Counted from the stretch's first letter, positions 37,147-45,933 are shown. The stretch: 64,000 bases of DNA from an uncultured Paracoccaceae bacterium (GCA_947493335.1 CANLQO010000003.1:186001-250000), one strand, 5' to 3'. Program-made: numbers and translations. The notes: a model not told the origin generated them from the sequence alone.

Positions 37147-37350
37147 ATGACCGACACGACTGCTTTGGAAGAAAAGATTGCCCACCTCACCCGCACGGTT
37201 GAGGAACTCTCAGACGTCGTCGCCCGTCAGGAAACCGAACTTGCGCTGGCGCAGCGCCGGATCGCAATGCTGATGGAGCGTGAAGCGGGCCGGGATCTGG
37301 ATGCCGGTGGCTCTGTTCCGCTGGCCGATCAAAAGCCGCCGCACTGGTAG
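37147..37350 (+). CDS. slyX: SlyX-family protein
   Basis: The 67-residue protein is almost one coiled coil (LEEKIAHLTRTVEELSDVVARQETELALAQRRI) ending in the SlyX signature PPHW. Function is unknown in the whole family. It follows phhA by nine bases and is likely co-transcribed. Confidence 0.9.
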   Translation: MTDTTALEEKIAHLTRTVEELSDVVARQETELALAQRRIAMLMEREAGRDLDAGGSVPLADQKPPHW

Positions 37351-37517
37351 CGTTTTCAACCTTACTCATGGGGCAGAAAAAGCTGACCAGCATCGGCCCT
37401 ACCGTCACCTCATCAAAAAACCAAACCGCCACTGCGCCCCAATCGTGTCGGCCTTCCCTCTTGCACGCCCCGACCCCGCTCGCCTAAACAGATTGGAACC
37501 ATAACCAAGGAGCAGTC

Positions 37518-38747
37518 ATGCGTCGTGTTGTCGTCACCGGATTGGGCATCGTCTCACCCATCGGAAATAATGCCGAAGAAGTCACCGCCGCGCTGAAGGC
37601 TGGCACCTCCGGGATCGAGGCTTCGCCCGAGATGGCCGAACACGGCTTTCGCAGTCAGGTGGCTGGCACGCTCAAGATCGACATCACCGAACATGTGGAC
37701 AAGCGCACGCTGCGCTTCATGGGTCCGGGTGCGGCCTATGCGCATATCGCAATGGGTCAGGCGATTGCCGATGCGGGCCTGACCGAAGATCAGATCGTCA
37801 ATCCGATGACCGGCGTGATTGCAGGCTCTGGCGGCCCGTCGACCTCTGCCATGCTGGCCGCGCACAAGGTCGTGGAAACCACCGGTGCTACCAAACGGAT
37901 CGGCCCCTTTGCCGTGCCAAAGACGATGTCGTCCACCGTCAGCGCCAATCTGGCAACGTCTTACAAGATCAAGGGCATGAACTTTTCGATCACTTCGGCC
38001 TGTTCAACCTCTCTGCATTGTATCGGCATGGCCGCGCAGCAGATCGCGCTTGGCACCCAGGACATCATGTTCGCGGGCGGCGGTGAAGAACTCGACTGGA
38101 CCCTGTCCTGCCTCTTCGACGCCATGGGCGCGATGAGCAGCAAGTACAACGACACCCCCACCCGCGCCAGCCGCGCCTTTGACGCCGACCGCGACGGGTT
38201 CGTGATTGCGGGCGGTGGCGCGATGGTCGTGCTGGAAAGCCTTGAGAGCGCGCAGGCGCGGGGTGCGAAAATCTACGCGGAAGTCACCGGCTTTGCCGCC
38301 ACCTCTGACGGGGCCGACATGGTGGCGCCGTCTGGCGAAGGCGGCGAGCGGGCGATGCGAGGCGCGCTAAAAACCCTGCCCGAGGGCCGCAAGATCAGCT
38401 ACATCAACGCCCACGGCACCTCGACCCCTGTCGGCGACGTGGGAGAGATTGAGGCCGTACGCCGCGTCTTTGGCGAAGGGTCCACCCCGCCGGTCAGTTC
38501 GACCAAGTCGATGACCGGGCACAGTCAGGGTGCCACCGGCGCGCAAGAGGCGGTCTATTGCCTGCTGATGCTGGAACATGATTTCATCACGCCATCGATC
38601 AACGTGGAAACGCTGGACCCAGCGCTGAAGCCCGAGGAGATCGCCACCAAACTGGTGGAAAAGGCAGGTCTTGATACAGTGATGACCAACAGCTTCGGCT
38701 TTGGCGGCACCAATGGATCAATGCTGCTGAGCAAGTATTTCGGCTAA
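37518..38747 (+). CDS. fabB: Beta-ketoacyl-ACP synthase I
   Basis: FabB elongates fatty acids and is required for the unsaturated branch. The catalytic triad is visible: Cys162 in TSACSTSLHC, His in NAHGTSTPVGD and His in MTGHSQGATGAQE. The 409-residue length is normal. An AAGGAG ribosome site precedes the start. The fabA and fabI partners often found beside it do not appear within this window. Confidence 0.95.
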   Translation: MRRVVVTGLGIVSPIGNNAEEVTAALKAGTSGIEASPEMAEHGFRSQVAGTLKIDITEHVDKRTLRFMGPGAAYAHIAMGQAIADAGLTEDQIVNPMTGVIAGSGGPSTSAMLAAHKVVETTGATKRIGPFAVPKTMSSTVSANLATSYKIKGMNFSITSACSTSLHCIGMAAQQIALGTQDIMFAGGGEELDWTLSCLFDAMGAMSSKYNDTPTRASRAFDADRDGFVIAGGGAMVVLESLESAQARGAKIYAEVTGFAATSDGADMVAPSGEGGERAMRGALKTLPEGRKISYINAHGTSTPVGDVGEIEAVRRVFGEGSTPPVSSTKSMTGHSQGATGAQEAVYCLLMLEHDFITPSINVETLDPALKPEEIATKLVEKAGLDTVMTNSFGFGGTNGSMLLSKYFG

Positions 38748-39172
38748 AGCGCGTCGTCCCAGCCAAAGAAAGACCCGGTGACCTCTTCGCCTTTCATCTT
38801 GCGGTAAAGGCCAAGGGCAGGCGCGTTGTCGCTTTCAGTGCCAAGCCAGACACCTTTGCATCCACGCGCGCGGGCGATATCGATCAGCTTTTGTGTGACC
38901 CGCGTTGCAATCCCGCGCCGAAGATATCCGTCGCGGGTCCCGACCTCATTGATGAACATTGCGGGCGGCTTGTCGGGGTGCAGCAACACGGTGCCGGTGG
39001 CCATGGCAACCACCAGCCCACCATCAAATGCCAGCACCGCCTCGTGCAGCGGGTCGTTCAGAAAGGCCCGCGTCTGATCCGCCCGCATAGGTTCATCGAA
39101 CAAACCCTCCGGCACCGCCATCAGCAAATCAAAGTCATCTGGACCCAAATGCCGAACCGTGATTGTGTCCAT
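38744..39172 (-). CDS. GNAT-family N-acetyltransferase
   Basis: The 142-residue protein has the GNAT acetyl-CoA site GYLRRGIATRVTQKLIDIAR and ends LYRKMKGEEVTGSFFG. The overall pattern is like AAC(3)-I aminoglycoside acetyltransferases, but those relatives in environmental bacteria are mostly untested, so no drug activity is claimed. Convergent with fabB, overlapping by four bases. Confidence 0.8.
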   Translation of the reverse strand: MDTITVRHLGPDDFDLLMAVPEGLFDEPMRADQTRAFLNDPLHEAVLAFDGGLVVAMATGTVLLHPDKPPAMFINEVGTRDGYLRRGIATRVTQKLIDIARARGCKGVWLGTESDNAPALGLYRKMKGEEVTGSFFGWDDAL

Positions 39173-39200
39173 TGCAAATCCCTCCGACGCGGACCCTAGC

Positions 39201-40430
39201 ATGAAACTTGCCGACCTCGACATCATCGTGACCGCCCCACCTGCTCCGGGTTGGGGTGGGCGCTATTGGATCTTGGTCAAACTGACCACTGACACCGGCG
39301 TGGTGGGCTGGGGGGAGTGCTATGCCTCTTCCATCGGCCCTGCTGCGATGACCCATGTGATCCGCGATGTCTTTGCCCGACACATGGCCGATCAGAACCC
39401 TGAAGACATCGAACTGATGTTTCGCCGCGCCTATTCGGCAGGCTTCACCCAGCGCCCAGATCTGACGGTCATGGGCGCTTGGTCGGGGCTGGAAATTGCC
39501 TGCTGGGACATTCTGGGCAAAGATCGCGACCGCCCCGTGCATGCGCTGATTGGTGGGCGTCTGAATGATCGCATCCGCGCCTACACCTATCTTTATCCTC
39601 AAGATCACCACCCGCTGCCTGCCTTCTGGGCCTCGGCCGAGATGGCCGCCGAAAGTGCCTTGGCTTGTGTCGAGGCGGGCTATTCTGCCGTCAAATTCGA
39701 CCCCGCAGGCCCCTACACGATCCGTGCGGGCCATATGCCCTCGATGTTCGATATCTCAACCTCCGTCTCTTTCTGCCGCACGATCCGCGAGGCCGTTGGC
39801 GACCGGGCCGATCTTTTGTTCGGCACCCATGGGCAGTTCTCGACCGGCGGCGCGGTGCGCATGGGTCAGGCGCTGGAGCCGTTTTCGCCGCTTTGGTATG
39901 AAGAGCCCTGCCCCCCTGACACCGATCTTTCTGCTGTGGCGCAGCAGGTTCGCATCCCCGTGGCCACTGGCGAACGGCTGACGACAAAGGCCGAGTTTGC
40001 CAATGCACTCCGCCAGGGCGTCAGCATCCTGCAACCGGCCCTTGGTCGTTCTGGCGGGATTTGGGAAACCAAGAAGATCGCGGCGATAGCCGAAGTGCAT
40101 AACGCCCAGATGGCCCCACACCTTTATGCCGGCCCGGTCGAATGGGCAGCGAACGTACAGCTTGCCGCGGCGATCCCCAATATCCTGATGGCCGAAACGA
40201 TTGAGACGCCATTCCACAGTGCGCTTATCAAGAACTCCTTGACCGTCGAGGGCGGCTATATCCCCGTTCCCACAGCGCCCGGACTTGGCATCGACGTGGA
40301 CGAAGACCTTGCCCGCGCGCATCCCTTCACCGGTGATGGTCTGCACCTGCAAATGCAGGAAGACCCGATCAGTTATCACGCGGTTAACAACTTTGCAGGG
40401 GGTGCGCCGGTCAAACGTGACGCCGATTAA
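39201..40430 (+). CDS. Mandelate racemase/muconate lactonizing-type enolase-superfamily enzyme
   Basis: The 409-residue protein has the N-terminal capping domain and a barrel with the lysine motif AVKFDPAGPY, EEPCPPD and a late HLYAGPVEWAANVQLAAAIPN. The first metal-ligand position, usually Asp before xN or xH, reads GTHGQ here. This may mark a subgroup of acid-sugar dehydratases. ATG at 39201 starts the first strand. Substrate unknown; the next gene on the other strand gives no hint. Confidence 0.75.
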   Translation: MKLADLDIIVTAPPAPGWGGRYWILVKLTTDTGVVGWGECYASSIGPAAMTHVIRDVFARHMADQNPEDIELMFRRAYSAGFTQRPDLTVMGAWSGLEIACWDILGKDRDRPVHALIGGRLNDRIRAYTYLYPQDHHPLPAFWASAEMAAESALACVEAGYSAVKFDPAGPYTIRAGHMPSMFDISTSVSFCRTIREAVGDRADLLFGTHGQFSTGGAVRMGQALEPFSPLWYEEPCPPDTDLSAVAQQVRIPVATGERLTTKAEFANALRQGVSILQPALGRSGGIWETKKIAAIAEVHNAQMAPHLYAGPVEWAANVQLAAAIPNILMAETIETPFHSALIKNSLTVEGGYIPVPTAPGLGIDVDEDLARAHPFTGDGLHLQMQEDPISYHAVNNFAGGAPVKRDAD

Positions 40431-41341
40431 CCCAGCGGGATCACCCGTACATTTGTAATCGTCGGGCTGTGCGCCGCACAACACGGCACGGCATCCTCAT
40501 ACCCATGGGGCAAAGGCGGCACGATCCGGCCGCCCACGCCTGCCAGATGAAAGACCCGCACCCCCGCCCGCGCCATCTGGGCCACGTCATGACGCGAGGG
40601 GCAGGGAAAGACCTCGTTCAGCACCACCAGACCCGGCCACATCTGTGGAATGTAGTCCTTGATCGCGCCTTTGCGGGCGATATCCACCAACAGACAGGGT
40701 TTTCCGTGCAGGCAAAGCGGCAAGGTCTGCGCTTCGCCGCGTGGATCAACCGGGTAACAGGTGAAACCAGCAGCTTCCAGCGCGGCACAGGCTGCGCGCC
40801 CGATGCGACCGGCACCTCCCAGAACGATCACATCACGACTGGCGCAGGGCAACGCCTGTGCCAAAACGTCGGCAACTGCTGCGTCTACCGCGCGCACGAC
40901 AACATCGCGGGAATCGTGGACCGTCAGCGCGCCATTCCGCCCCATCAATCCCGGCAGGATACCCGCCAGATTGATGACTTCGACCCCCATCAGGTCGGCG
41001 ATCCTTTGCAAGCGGGCCTGCAATGCGGCGAATTGCGTGGCATTTGCGGGGTCTGTGAATTCTGCCTCCGTCACCGGCGAGGCCAGGACAAGCCCCCAGC
41101 GCCCATCCTGACGCATGATGCCAATGGGCGACGGCCGCCACCGAAAGACGGCAACGGTTCCGGGTGGCGCATAACTTTCGATGAACTTGGTCGATCCGGC
41201 ATAGCAGTAAAAGACCGACGCCCAGGTGCCGCGTCTCCGATTGTAAATACCTATCACGCGATAGGTCAGGCCCGTCAGGCTCAGCACCGCGAAAAACAGA
41301 ACTCCGGCCTTGATTGCCGCACGCCGCATGCCAAATGCCAT
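40427..41341 (-). CDS. Membrane-anchored protein with Rossmann-type nucleotide site
   Basis: One hydrophobic helix (about residues 11-28) anchors the N-terminus. Near residue 170 lies a dinucleotide-binding loop, VIVLGGAGRIGRAACAALEAAG. The rest resembles dehydrogenase-like folds (LLVDIARKGAIKDYIP, VVLNEVFPCPSRHDV), but I cannot place the family. Its stop overlaps the stop of the enolase-type gene. ATG at 41341 is chosen over GTG one codon earlier. Confidence 0.55.
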   Translation of the reverse strand: MAFGMRRAAIKAGVLFFAVLSLTGLTYRVIGIYNRRRGTWASVFYCYAGSTKFIESYAPPGTVAVFRWRPSPIGIMRQDGRWGLVLASPVTEAEFTDPANATQFAALQARLQRIADLMGVEVINLAGILPGLMGRNGALTVHDSRDVVVRAVDAAVADVLAQALPCASRDVIVLGGAGRIGRAACAALEAAGFTCYPVDPRGEAQTLPLCLHGKPCLLVDIARKGAIKDYIPQMWPGLVVLNEVFPCPSRHDVAQMARAGVRVFHLAGVGGRIVPPLPHGYEDAVPCCAAHSPTITNVRVIPLG

Positions 41342-41499
41342 CACGCAAAACCCTTAAATCAATGCGGTGCACGGTCCGGGTTCAGCGAACAGGTTTCAAG
41401 TCAGGCATTCCTGCCCTGCCACCACCAACTTTCTTTTGAACAAAAATATGCCCGCCGGAGGCTCCCGCCCTTTCCAGCCGCACGGTGCTCGCTTATAGC

Positions 41500-41512
41500 T
41501 GAACCACGTTCA
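41500..41512 (+). promoter_or_regulatory. Inverted repeat before the tetR gene (candidate operator)
   Basis: TGAAC-CAC-GTTCA is a perfect inverted repeat with a three-base spacer, 17 bases before the tetR start and just after a TTATAG -10-like box. The same repeat occurs three times before pspA, which points to autorepression by the TetR protein. Confidence 0.7.
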
Positions 41513-41529
41513 CACCCAAGGCACTCCAC

Positions 41530-42135
41530 ATGGCCCGCAAAACCGAAGCCCGCCGCACCGCGTTGCGCGACAAGCTGATCGACGCAGCAGAGCAGATTAT
41601 CACCACCCACGGCACTGGCGCGATCAAGGCGCGGGATCTGGCGGGCATGGCCGGATGTTCGGTCGGGGCGATCTACAACGTCTTTCACGACTTGAACGAA
41701 CTTATCATGGCGGTGAACGGGCGCACCTTCCGGCGACTGGGGGCGCATGTGTCAGGCGTGCTCGCCGGTCACGACATCGCGCCGCAGAACCAATTGATCA
41801 TCATGGGTCATGCCTATCTGGACTTTGCTGCCAAGAATACACTGGCATGGCGCGCATTGTTTGACTTGCAAATGTCCACCGACATGAAAGTACCCGATTG
41901 GTATCTGGCCGAACTCGGTCAGGTCTTTGCCCTGATCGCCGCCCCCCTGCGCGATATTTTCCCGGATTGGGACGATGACAGGATTGACCTGATGACGCGC
42001 GCGCTTTTCTCATCCGTCCATGGCATCGTCGCCTTGGGGCTTGAAAGACGGATCTCTGGCGTACCGATGGAGCGCATTGAAGACATGATCGCCGTGGTCC
42101 TGACCAATATCACCTCTGAACAGACTGTTTCCTGA
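41530..42135 (+). CDS. TetR-family repressor
   Basis: The 201-residue protein has the TetR helix-turn-helix (AAEQIITTHGTGAIKARDLAGMAGCSVGAIYNVFHDLNELI) and a C-terminal ligand domain of helices. It lies just upstream of pspA and a YiaA/B gene and is flanked by four copies of one inverted repeat, so it probably represses itself and that pair. The ligand may be a membrane-active compound or lipid; this is inference. Confidence 0.88.
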   Translation: MARKTEARRTALRDKLIDAAEQIITTHGTGAIKARDLAGMAGCSVGAIYNVFHDLNELIMAVNGRTFRRLGAHVSGVLAGHDIAPQNQLIIMGHAYLDFAAKNTLAWRALFDLQMSTDMKVPDWYLAELGQVFALIAAPLRDIFPDWDDDRIDLMTRALFSSVHGIVALGLERRISGVPMERIEDMIAVVLTNITSEQTVS

Positions 42136-42202
42136 ACGGCGTTCATTTTTTTCTTGGACACCGTTCACGGCTTCCCTATATCCAATTCATGAACAGCGTT
42201 CA
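42133..42202 (+). promoter_or_regulatory. pspA promoter with three TetR-type operators
   Basis: Inverted repeats TGAAC-N3-GTTCA lie at 42133-42145, 42155-42167 (one mismatch, TGGAC) and 42190-42202. A sigma-70-like promoter TTGGAC (42154-42159), 17-base spacer, TATATC (42177-42182) is interleaved, so the second repeat covers the -35 box and the third covers the start region. This is a textbook repression layout. The first repeat overlaps the tetR stop codon. Confidence 0.75.
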
Positions 42203-42217
42203 CGAGAGGATAGACAG

Positions 42218-42892
42218 ATGTTCAAGACACTTTCCACACTGATCGTCGGGGCAAATGCCCGCGCCGAGGACCGGGTGCGCGATGCCTTTGCCATCGAACT
42301 CATTGACCAGAAAATCCGCGAAGCAGAGGCCAGCCTGAAGGCGGCCAAGGCCACGCTTGCCAGCCTCATTCAGCGGCAGCGCAGCGAAAACGCCCAGCGC
42401 AGCAGCCTGCAAAGACGGATCAGCGATCTGACCGGCCGCGCAACCGAAGCCCTTGAGGCGAAGAACGAAGACATGGCGCTGCAGGCCGCAGAGGCCATCG
42501 CGCAGATGGAAAACGAACTCAAGCTGCGTGATGAAACCTGCGCCCGTCTGGAACAAAAGGTCATGCGCCTGCGCAATTCGATCGAAAACGGTCATCGCCG
42601 GATCATCGACCTCAAGCAAGGTGCCATTCAGGCCCGTGCCGTGCGCCGCGAGCAGGACATCCAGATGAAGATGGGCTCAATCAGCCAGACCTCTGCCACG
42701 GAAGAGGCCGAAGAACTGATTGCCCGCGTGCTGGGCAAGGATGACCCCTTTGAACAGTCCCAGATCGTGGCCGAGATCAACCGCGACCTCAATCAGGGCG
42801 GCATCATCGACCGCATGGCCGACGCCGGTTACGGCGACCCAACCCGGGCGACCGCACAAGACGTGCTCAACCGCCTGAAGACCAAGAAATAA
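42218..42892 (+). CDS. pspA: PspA/IM30-family membrane-stress protein
   Basis: PspA-type proteins form helical rods on stressed membranes. The 224-residue protein is nearly all charged helix with long coiled segments (residues 30-150), beginning MFKTLSTLIVGANARAEDRV. A GAGAGGA ribosome site precedes it. The usual PspF/PspBC regulators are absent and a TetR repressor takes their place. The yiaA/B gene follows after 24 bases. Confidence 0.85.
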   Translation: MFKTLSTLIVGANARAEDRVRDAFAIELIDQKIREAEASLKAAKATLASLIQRQRSENAQRSSLQRRISDLTGRATEALEAKNEDMALQAAEAIAQMENELKLRDETCARLEQKVMRLRNSIENGHRRIIDLKQGAIQARAVRREQDIQMKMGSISQTSATEEAEELIARVLGKDDPFEQSQIVAEINRDLNQGGIIDRMADAGYGDPTRATAQDVLNRLKTKK

Positions 42893-42916
42893 ACGACCTT
42901 AATAGGAGACAGTCCA

Positions 42917-43201
42917 ATGCAAAATACTTTCAAATCAGACAACGCCCTGATCATGTTCTTTAACGGTGCCGCCGTCGTGGTGGCCTACGGGATGCTGGCG
43001 CTTTCGCTCTACATGTCCCCCGACGTGCCGTTGGCGACCAAGGGCTACTGGGGCATCGGCATCCTCTTGCTGACGCTGAGCCTGGTGAACTTTGTCAAAT
43101 ACCGCTTTGACGAACGCCTGTCCGACGACCGCATCCAGCGGCTGGAAGACGCCCGGAACGAACGTCTGCTGTCAGAATACGTCGACGCAGATATCAAATA
43201 G
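42917..43201 (+). CDS. YiaA/YiaB-family inner-membrane protein
   Basis: The 94-residue protein has two membrane helices (about 11-33 and 42-60) and a charged C-terminal helix, the YiaA/B domain pattern (GYWGIGILLLTLSLVNFVKYRFDE). It shares the promoter of pspA. Function is unknown in the family; the context suggests membrane homeostasis. Confidence 0.85.
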   Translation: MQNTFKSDNALIMFFNGAAVVVAYGMLALSLYMSPDVPLATKGYWGIGILLLTLSLVNFVKYRFDERLSDDRIQRLEDARNERLLSEYVDADIK

Positions 43202-43209
43202 ATAGGTGC

Positions 43210-43241
43210 GCCCCGGGTTGATCCCCGGGGCCATTCTCGTT
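43210..43241 (+). terminator. Terminator after the pspA operon
   Basis: GCCCCGGG pairs with CCCGGGGC around a six-base loop, nine bases past the stop, followed by an interrupted T-rich tail (CATTCTCGTTTTC). The tail is not a clean T-run, so efficiency may be moderate. Confidence 0.6.
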
Positions 43242-43316
43242 TTCTGACGGCTGCGCGAATTTGACGACAGCGTCGCAATCCGTCCTAATGAGCGCGCGAA
43301 ACGCAAGGACATGCCA

Positions 43317-43778
43317 ATGACACAGGACTTTCAAAAGCCCTTTGCTGCACCGCCCACGATCTTCATGGCCGCAGCGATCATTGCGATTGTGATCGGTCTT
43401 GTACTGCCCCTGCCGGTCCTGAGCGTTTGGGTGCAAATCACACTTGGCCCATTGCTGATCCTGACCGGTGTCTTGCTCATCCGCGCTTCGATCGGCGAGA
43501 TTGCCAAGGGCGGGACAACCTATGATCCATTCGATCACTCCACCGCGCTTGTCACATCCGGTATCTATCAACGCAGCCGTAATCCCGGCTATCTTGGCCT
43601 TGCCGTGATACACGGCGGTCTGGCTGTCCTGCTCGACAATGTCTGGATCGCCCTGACAGGTCTGATTGCCGTCCTGATCACCTCGCGCTTCGTCATTGCA
43701 TTGGAAGAGCGGAAACTGACCGACACCTTTGGCACCCCATACACCGATTACATGGCGCGCGTCCGCCGCTGGATTTGA
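43317..43778 (+). CDS. Isoprenylcysteine/phospholipid methyltransferase-like membrane protein
   Basis: The 153-residue protein has four to five membrane helices and the ICMT/PEMT signature GIYQRSRNPGYLG followed by EERKLTDTFGTPYTDYMARVRRWI. Such bacterial proteins methylate small lipophilic or carboxyl substrates with SAM; the substrate is unknown. ATG at 43317 is preferred because AAGGAC lies seven bases upstream; ATG at 43311 is the alternative. Confidence 0.75.
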   Translation: MTQDFQKPFAAPPTIFMAAAIIAIVIGLVLPLPVLSVWVQITLGPLLILTGVLLIRASIGEIAKGGTTYDPFDHSTALVTSGIYQRSRNPGYLGLAVIHGGLAVLLDNVWIALTGLIAVLITSRFVIALEERKLTDTFGTPYTDYMARVRRWI

Positions 43779-43823
43779 CGGTGCGCCGGTCGCCCAACCA
43801 TTGGTTTTCCTTGCAAACTTCCC

Positions 43824-44510
43824 ATGACACGGCAAACTCATCCCATGAATAGAATTCTGACCGCCCTGCGCCGTCTGGCCGCCGACATCGTCGGGAACAT
43901 CATCCGCCTTTTTGTGCGCTTCCTGACCGCCGTGCGCGCCGACTGGAAAGGCATCGAACCGGTGCCAAAACAGCGGGTTTTCTTTGCCAATCACACCTCG
44001 AACGGGGATATGCCGATGATCTGGTCGGTGCTTCCGCCCGCAATCCGGCGCCAGACCCGGCCCGTCGCCGCCGCCGACTACTGGCTCAAGAACAAGCTGC
44101 GCGCTTTCGCGGGCGGAGAGGTCTTTCGCGCCGTGCTGATCGACCGGCGGCGCGAGGTCAACGACGACCCGATGGCCAAGATCCTGGCCGCAATGGAACA
44201 GGGTGACAGCCTGATCATCTTTCCCGAAGGCAATCGCAACATGGGCCCTGACCCTTTGCTGCCCTTCAAGGCAGGCATCTACAACATGGGCAAGGCCTTC
44301 CCCGACGTTGATCTGGTGCCGACATGGGTCGCCAACCTCAATTCCATCATGCCCAAAGGCGAGGTGATCCCGCTACCGCTGATCTGCACCGTCACCTTTG
44401 GCGAACCGCTGCACATCGGCGAGGATGAAACCAAGGACGAATTCCTCGCGCGCGCCTCTGCCGCACTGGCCGCGCTGCGCCCGGCTGACCCAGAGGAGGC
44501 CGCGCGATGA
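43824..44510 (+). CDS. Lysophospholipid acyltransferase, PlsC-like
   Basis: The 228-residue protein has the acyltransferase block ANHTSNGD (HX4D) near residue 56 and the FPEGNRN block near 134. It would acylate lysophosphatidate or a similar lipid at the inner membrane. The next gene, a CDP-diacylglycerol synthase homologue that uses the product, overlaps by four bases. A second in-frame ATG at 43845 is also possible. Confidence 0.8.
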   Translation: MTRQTHPMNRILTALRRLAADIVGNIIRLFVRFLTAVRADWKGIEPVPKQRVFFANHTSNGDMPMIWSVLPPAIRRQTRPVAAADYWLKNKLRAFAGGEVFRAVLIDRRREVNDDPMAKILAAMEQGDSLIIFPEGNRNMGPDPLLPFKAGIYNMGKAFPDVDLVPTWVANLNSIMPKGEVIPLPLICTVTFGEPLHIGEDETKDEFLARASAALAALRPADPEEAAR

Positions 44511-45487
44511 ACCCCGCCAACAACCCGATCCTTGATGCGGCTATGGCAGGCACCACAGGCAGCATCGTGCTGCTGGCATTGGCAGGCTTTGGCGTGCTGG
44601 TGGCCCTGACCCTGTTCGGGGAATTGATCCGCGCGCGGCAAATGCCCGGCACCCAGAACCCGGTGCTGGATACCTATATGACGCGGGTGGAAAGCTGGTG
44701 GGCGATGGTCGCGCTGATTTCTCTGGCGCTGCTGACGGGGCGGTTGGGGGTCATGATCCTGTTCCTCTTTGCCAGCTTTGCGGCGATGCGGGAATTCCTG
44801 ACGCTGACGGCCAAAAACCGCGCTGACCACATGTCGCTGGCACTGGCCTTCTTCGCCGTTCTGCCTTTGCAGTATTTCTTCATCTGGTGTGGATGGCATG
44901 GGATTTATACCGTGTTCATCCCGGTCTATGCCTTTTTGCTCTTACCGATCGTCAGCGCGCTGCGCGGCAATTACACCCGCTTCATGACCCGCGTTGCAGA
45001 AACGCAATGGGGTCTGATGATTACCGTCTTTTGCGTCAGCCACGTGCCCGCACTTATGGCGCTGGAGATCCCCGAATACGGTGATCGCAGCGTGCTGCTG
45101 ATCGCCTTTTTGATCGTCGTTGTGCAATTGGGCGACCTTTTGGATTTCTTCTTTGGCCGCCGCATCGGCAAGACCCGCATCGCGCCTGATCTCTCTCCCA
45201 AAACATGGGAGGGCATGGCCTGCGGCGTCGCCTCTGCCGCCGTCATTGGCGGCTTTCTGGCATGGCTCACGCCCTTTGGCATTCTGGGTGCGGCGCTGAT
45301 GGCGGCGATGGCGTCTTTGGTGGGCATGTTTGGCAATCTGGTCTTTGCCGCCATCAAGCGTGACCGCGGGGTCAAGGACTGGTCCCATCTCATCCCCGGT
45401 CAGGGTGGTTTTGTCGACCAGCTTGACAGCGTGGTTTTTGCAGCACCGATTTTCTACCACGTCACACGGTACCTTTGGGCCGTGTGA
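44507..45487 (+). CDS. cdsA: Phosphatidate cytidylyltransferase-like membrane protein
   Basis: The 326-residue protein has about eight membrane helices and the C-terminal CdsA signature: GDLLDFFFGRRIGKTRIAPDLSPKTWEG and KDWSHLIPGQGGFVDQLDSVVFAAP. It makes CDP-diacylglycerol from phosphatidate and CTP. Translation is coupled to the PlsC-like gene. A second CdsA elsewhere in the genome would not be surprising, since this one is not in the usual lpxD region. Confidence 0.85.
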   Translation: MNPANNPILDAAMAGTTGSIVLLALAGFGVLVALTLFGELIRARQMPGTQNPVLDTYMTRVESWWAMVALISLALLTGRLGVMILFLFASFAAMREFLTLTAKNRADHMSLALAFFAVLPLQYFFIWCGWHGIYTVFIPVYAFLLLPIVSALRGNYTRFMTRVAETQWGLMITVFCVSHVPALMALEIPEYGDRSVLLIAFLIVVVQLGDLLDFFFGRRIGKTRIAPDLSPKTWEGMACGVASAAVIGGFLAWLTPFGILGAALMAAMASLVGMFGNLVFAAIKRDRGVKDWSHLIPGQGGFVDQLDSVVFAAPIFYHVTRYLWAV

Positions 45488-45601
45488 CGCCAGGAAAACC
45501 TGCCCAAAAAGACAAATTATTCTTCTGGAATTGCGCACTGTGCTCCCTAAACTGGTCGGAATTTTACGGCCCGGCCCGGTTGGTGGGGCCAGCATTCAGA
45601 A

Positions 45602-45713
45602 GGAACACTTTGTCGTGCCACAGCTCAGAACATTTCCGGGCGGCAGGTTCGGGGTCTTGCGGATCGAAGGGCTTACCTTTCGAAACGCCGATCCAAGCGA
45701 TGTCCTGCCCTAA
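45602..45713 (+). pseudogene. C-terminal remnant of a fifth RTX protein
   Basis: The last 23 codons read GVLRIEGLTFRNADPSDVLP, which aligns with the end of the RTX proteins just downstream (SVLIEGLAFANADASDFLL), stop included. The DNA is clearly alike too (shared GATCGAAGG, CCTTT, AACGCCGAT, TCCTGC). No RTX repeats precede it, so most of the gene is deleted. A hairpin follows directly. Confidence 0.6.
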
Positions 45714-45714
45714 G

Positions 45715-45740
45715 GCGCGGCCACTTAGCCGCGCGTCTTT
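45715..45740 (+). terminator. Hairpin after the RTX remnant
   Basis: GCGCGGC pairs with GCCGCGC around loop CACTTA, directly after the remnant's stop, followed by GTCTTT. It is probably the relic terminator of the lost gene, and now may stop transcripts from the cdsA-like gene. Confidence 0.5.
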
Positions 45741-45933
45741 GCGCGCTCATGCTCGACGTGATGTCGACAATCGGGCCCGTTCGCCAAAGGCCTAGCGAAG
45801 CTGGCTTGGCCGATCTCTGCCCGATCAATCGCGACTTGCCCCTTGGGTCGGTCTAGCACGCCCGCGCCGTGCCGTTTTTGTCGCGCGGAGATCGCGCAAT
45901 TTGCGCGCAAACTTGGAAGAAAGGAACGTTTCT

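Noticed and set aside
43194-43994. 266-codon minus-strand frame
   Set aside because: It lies opposite the methyltransferase-like and PlsC-like genes and has no recognisable protein pattern.
45330-45713. 127-codon frame as a whole gene
   Set aside because: Its first part overlaps the cdsA-like gene out of frame. Only the last part resembles an RTX end, so it is reported as a remnant.
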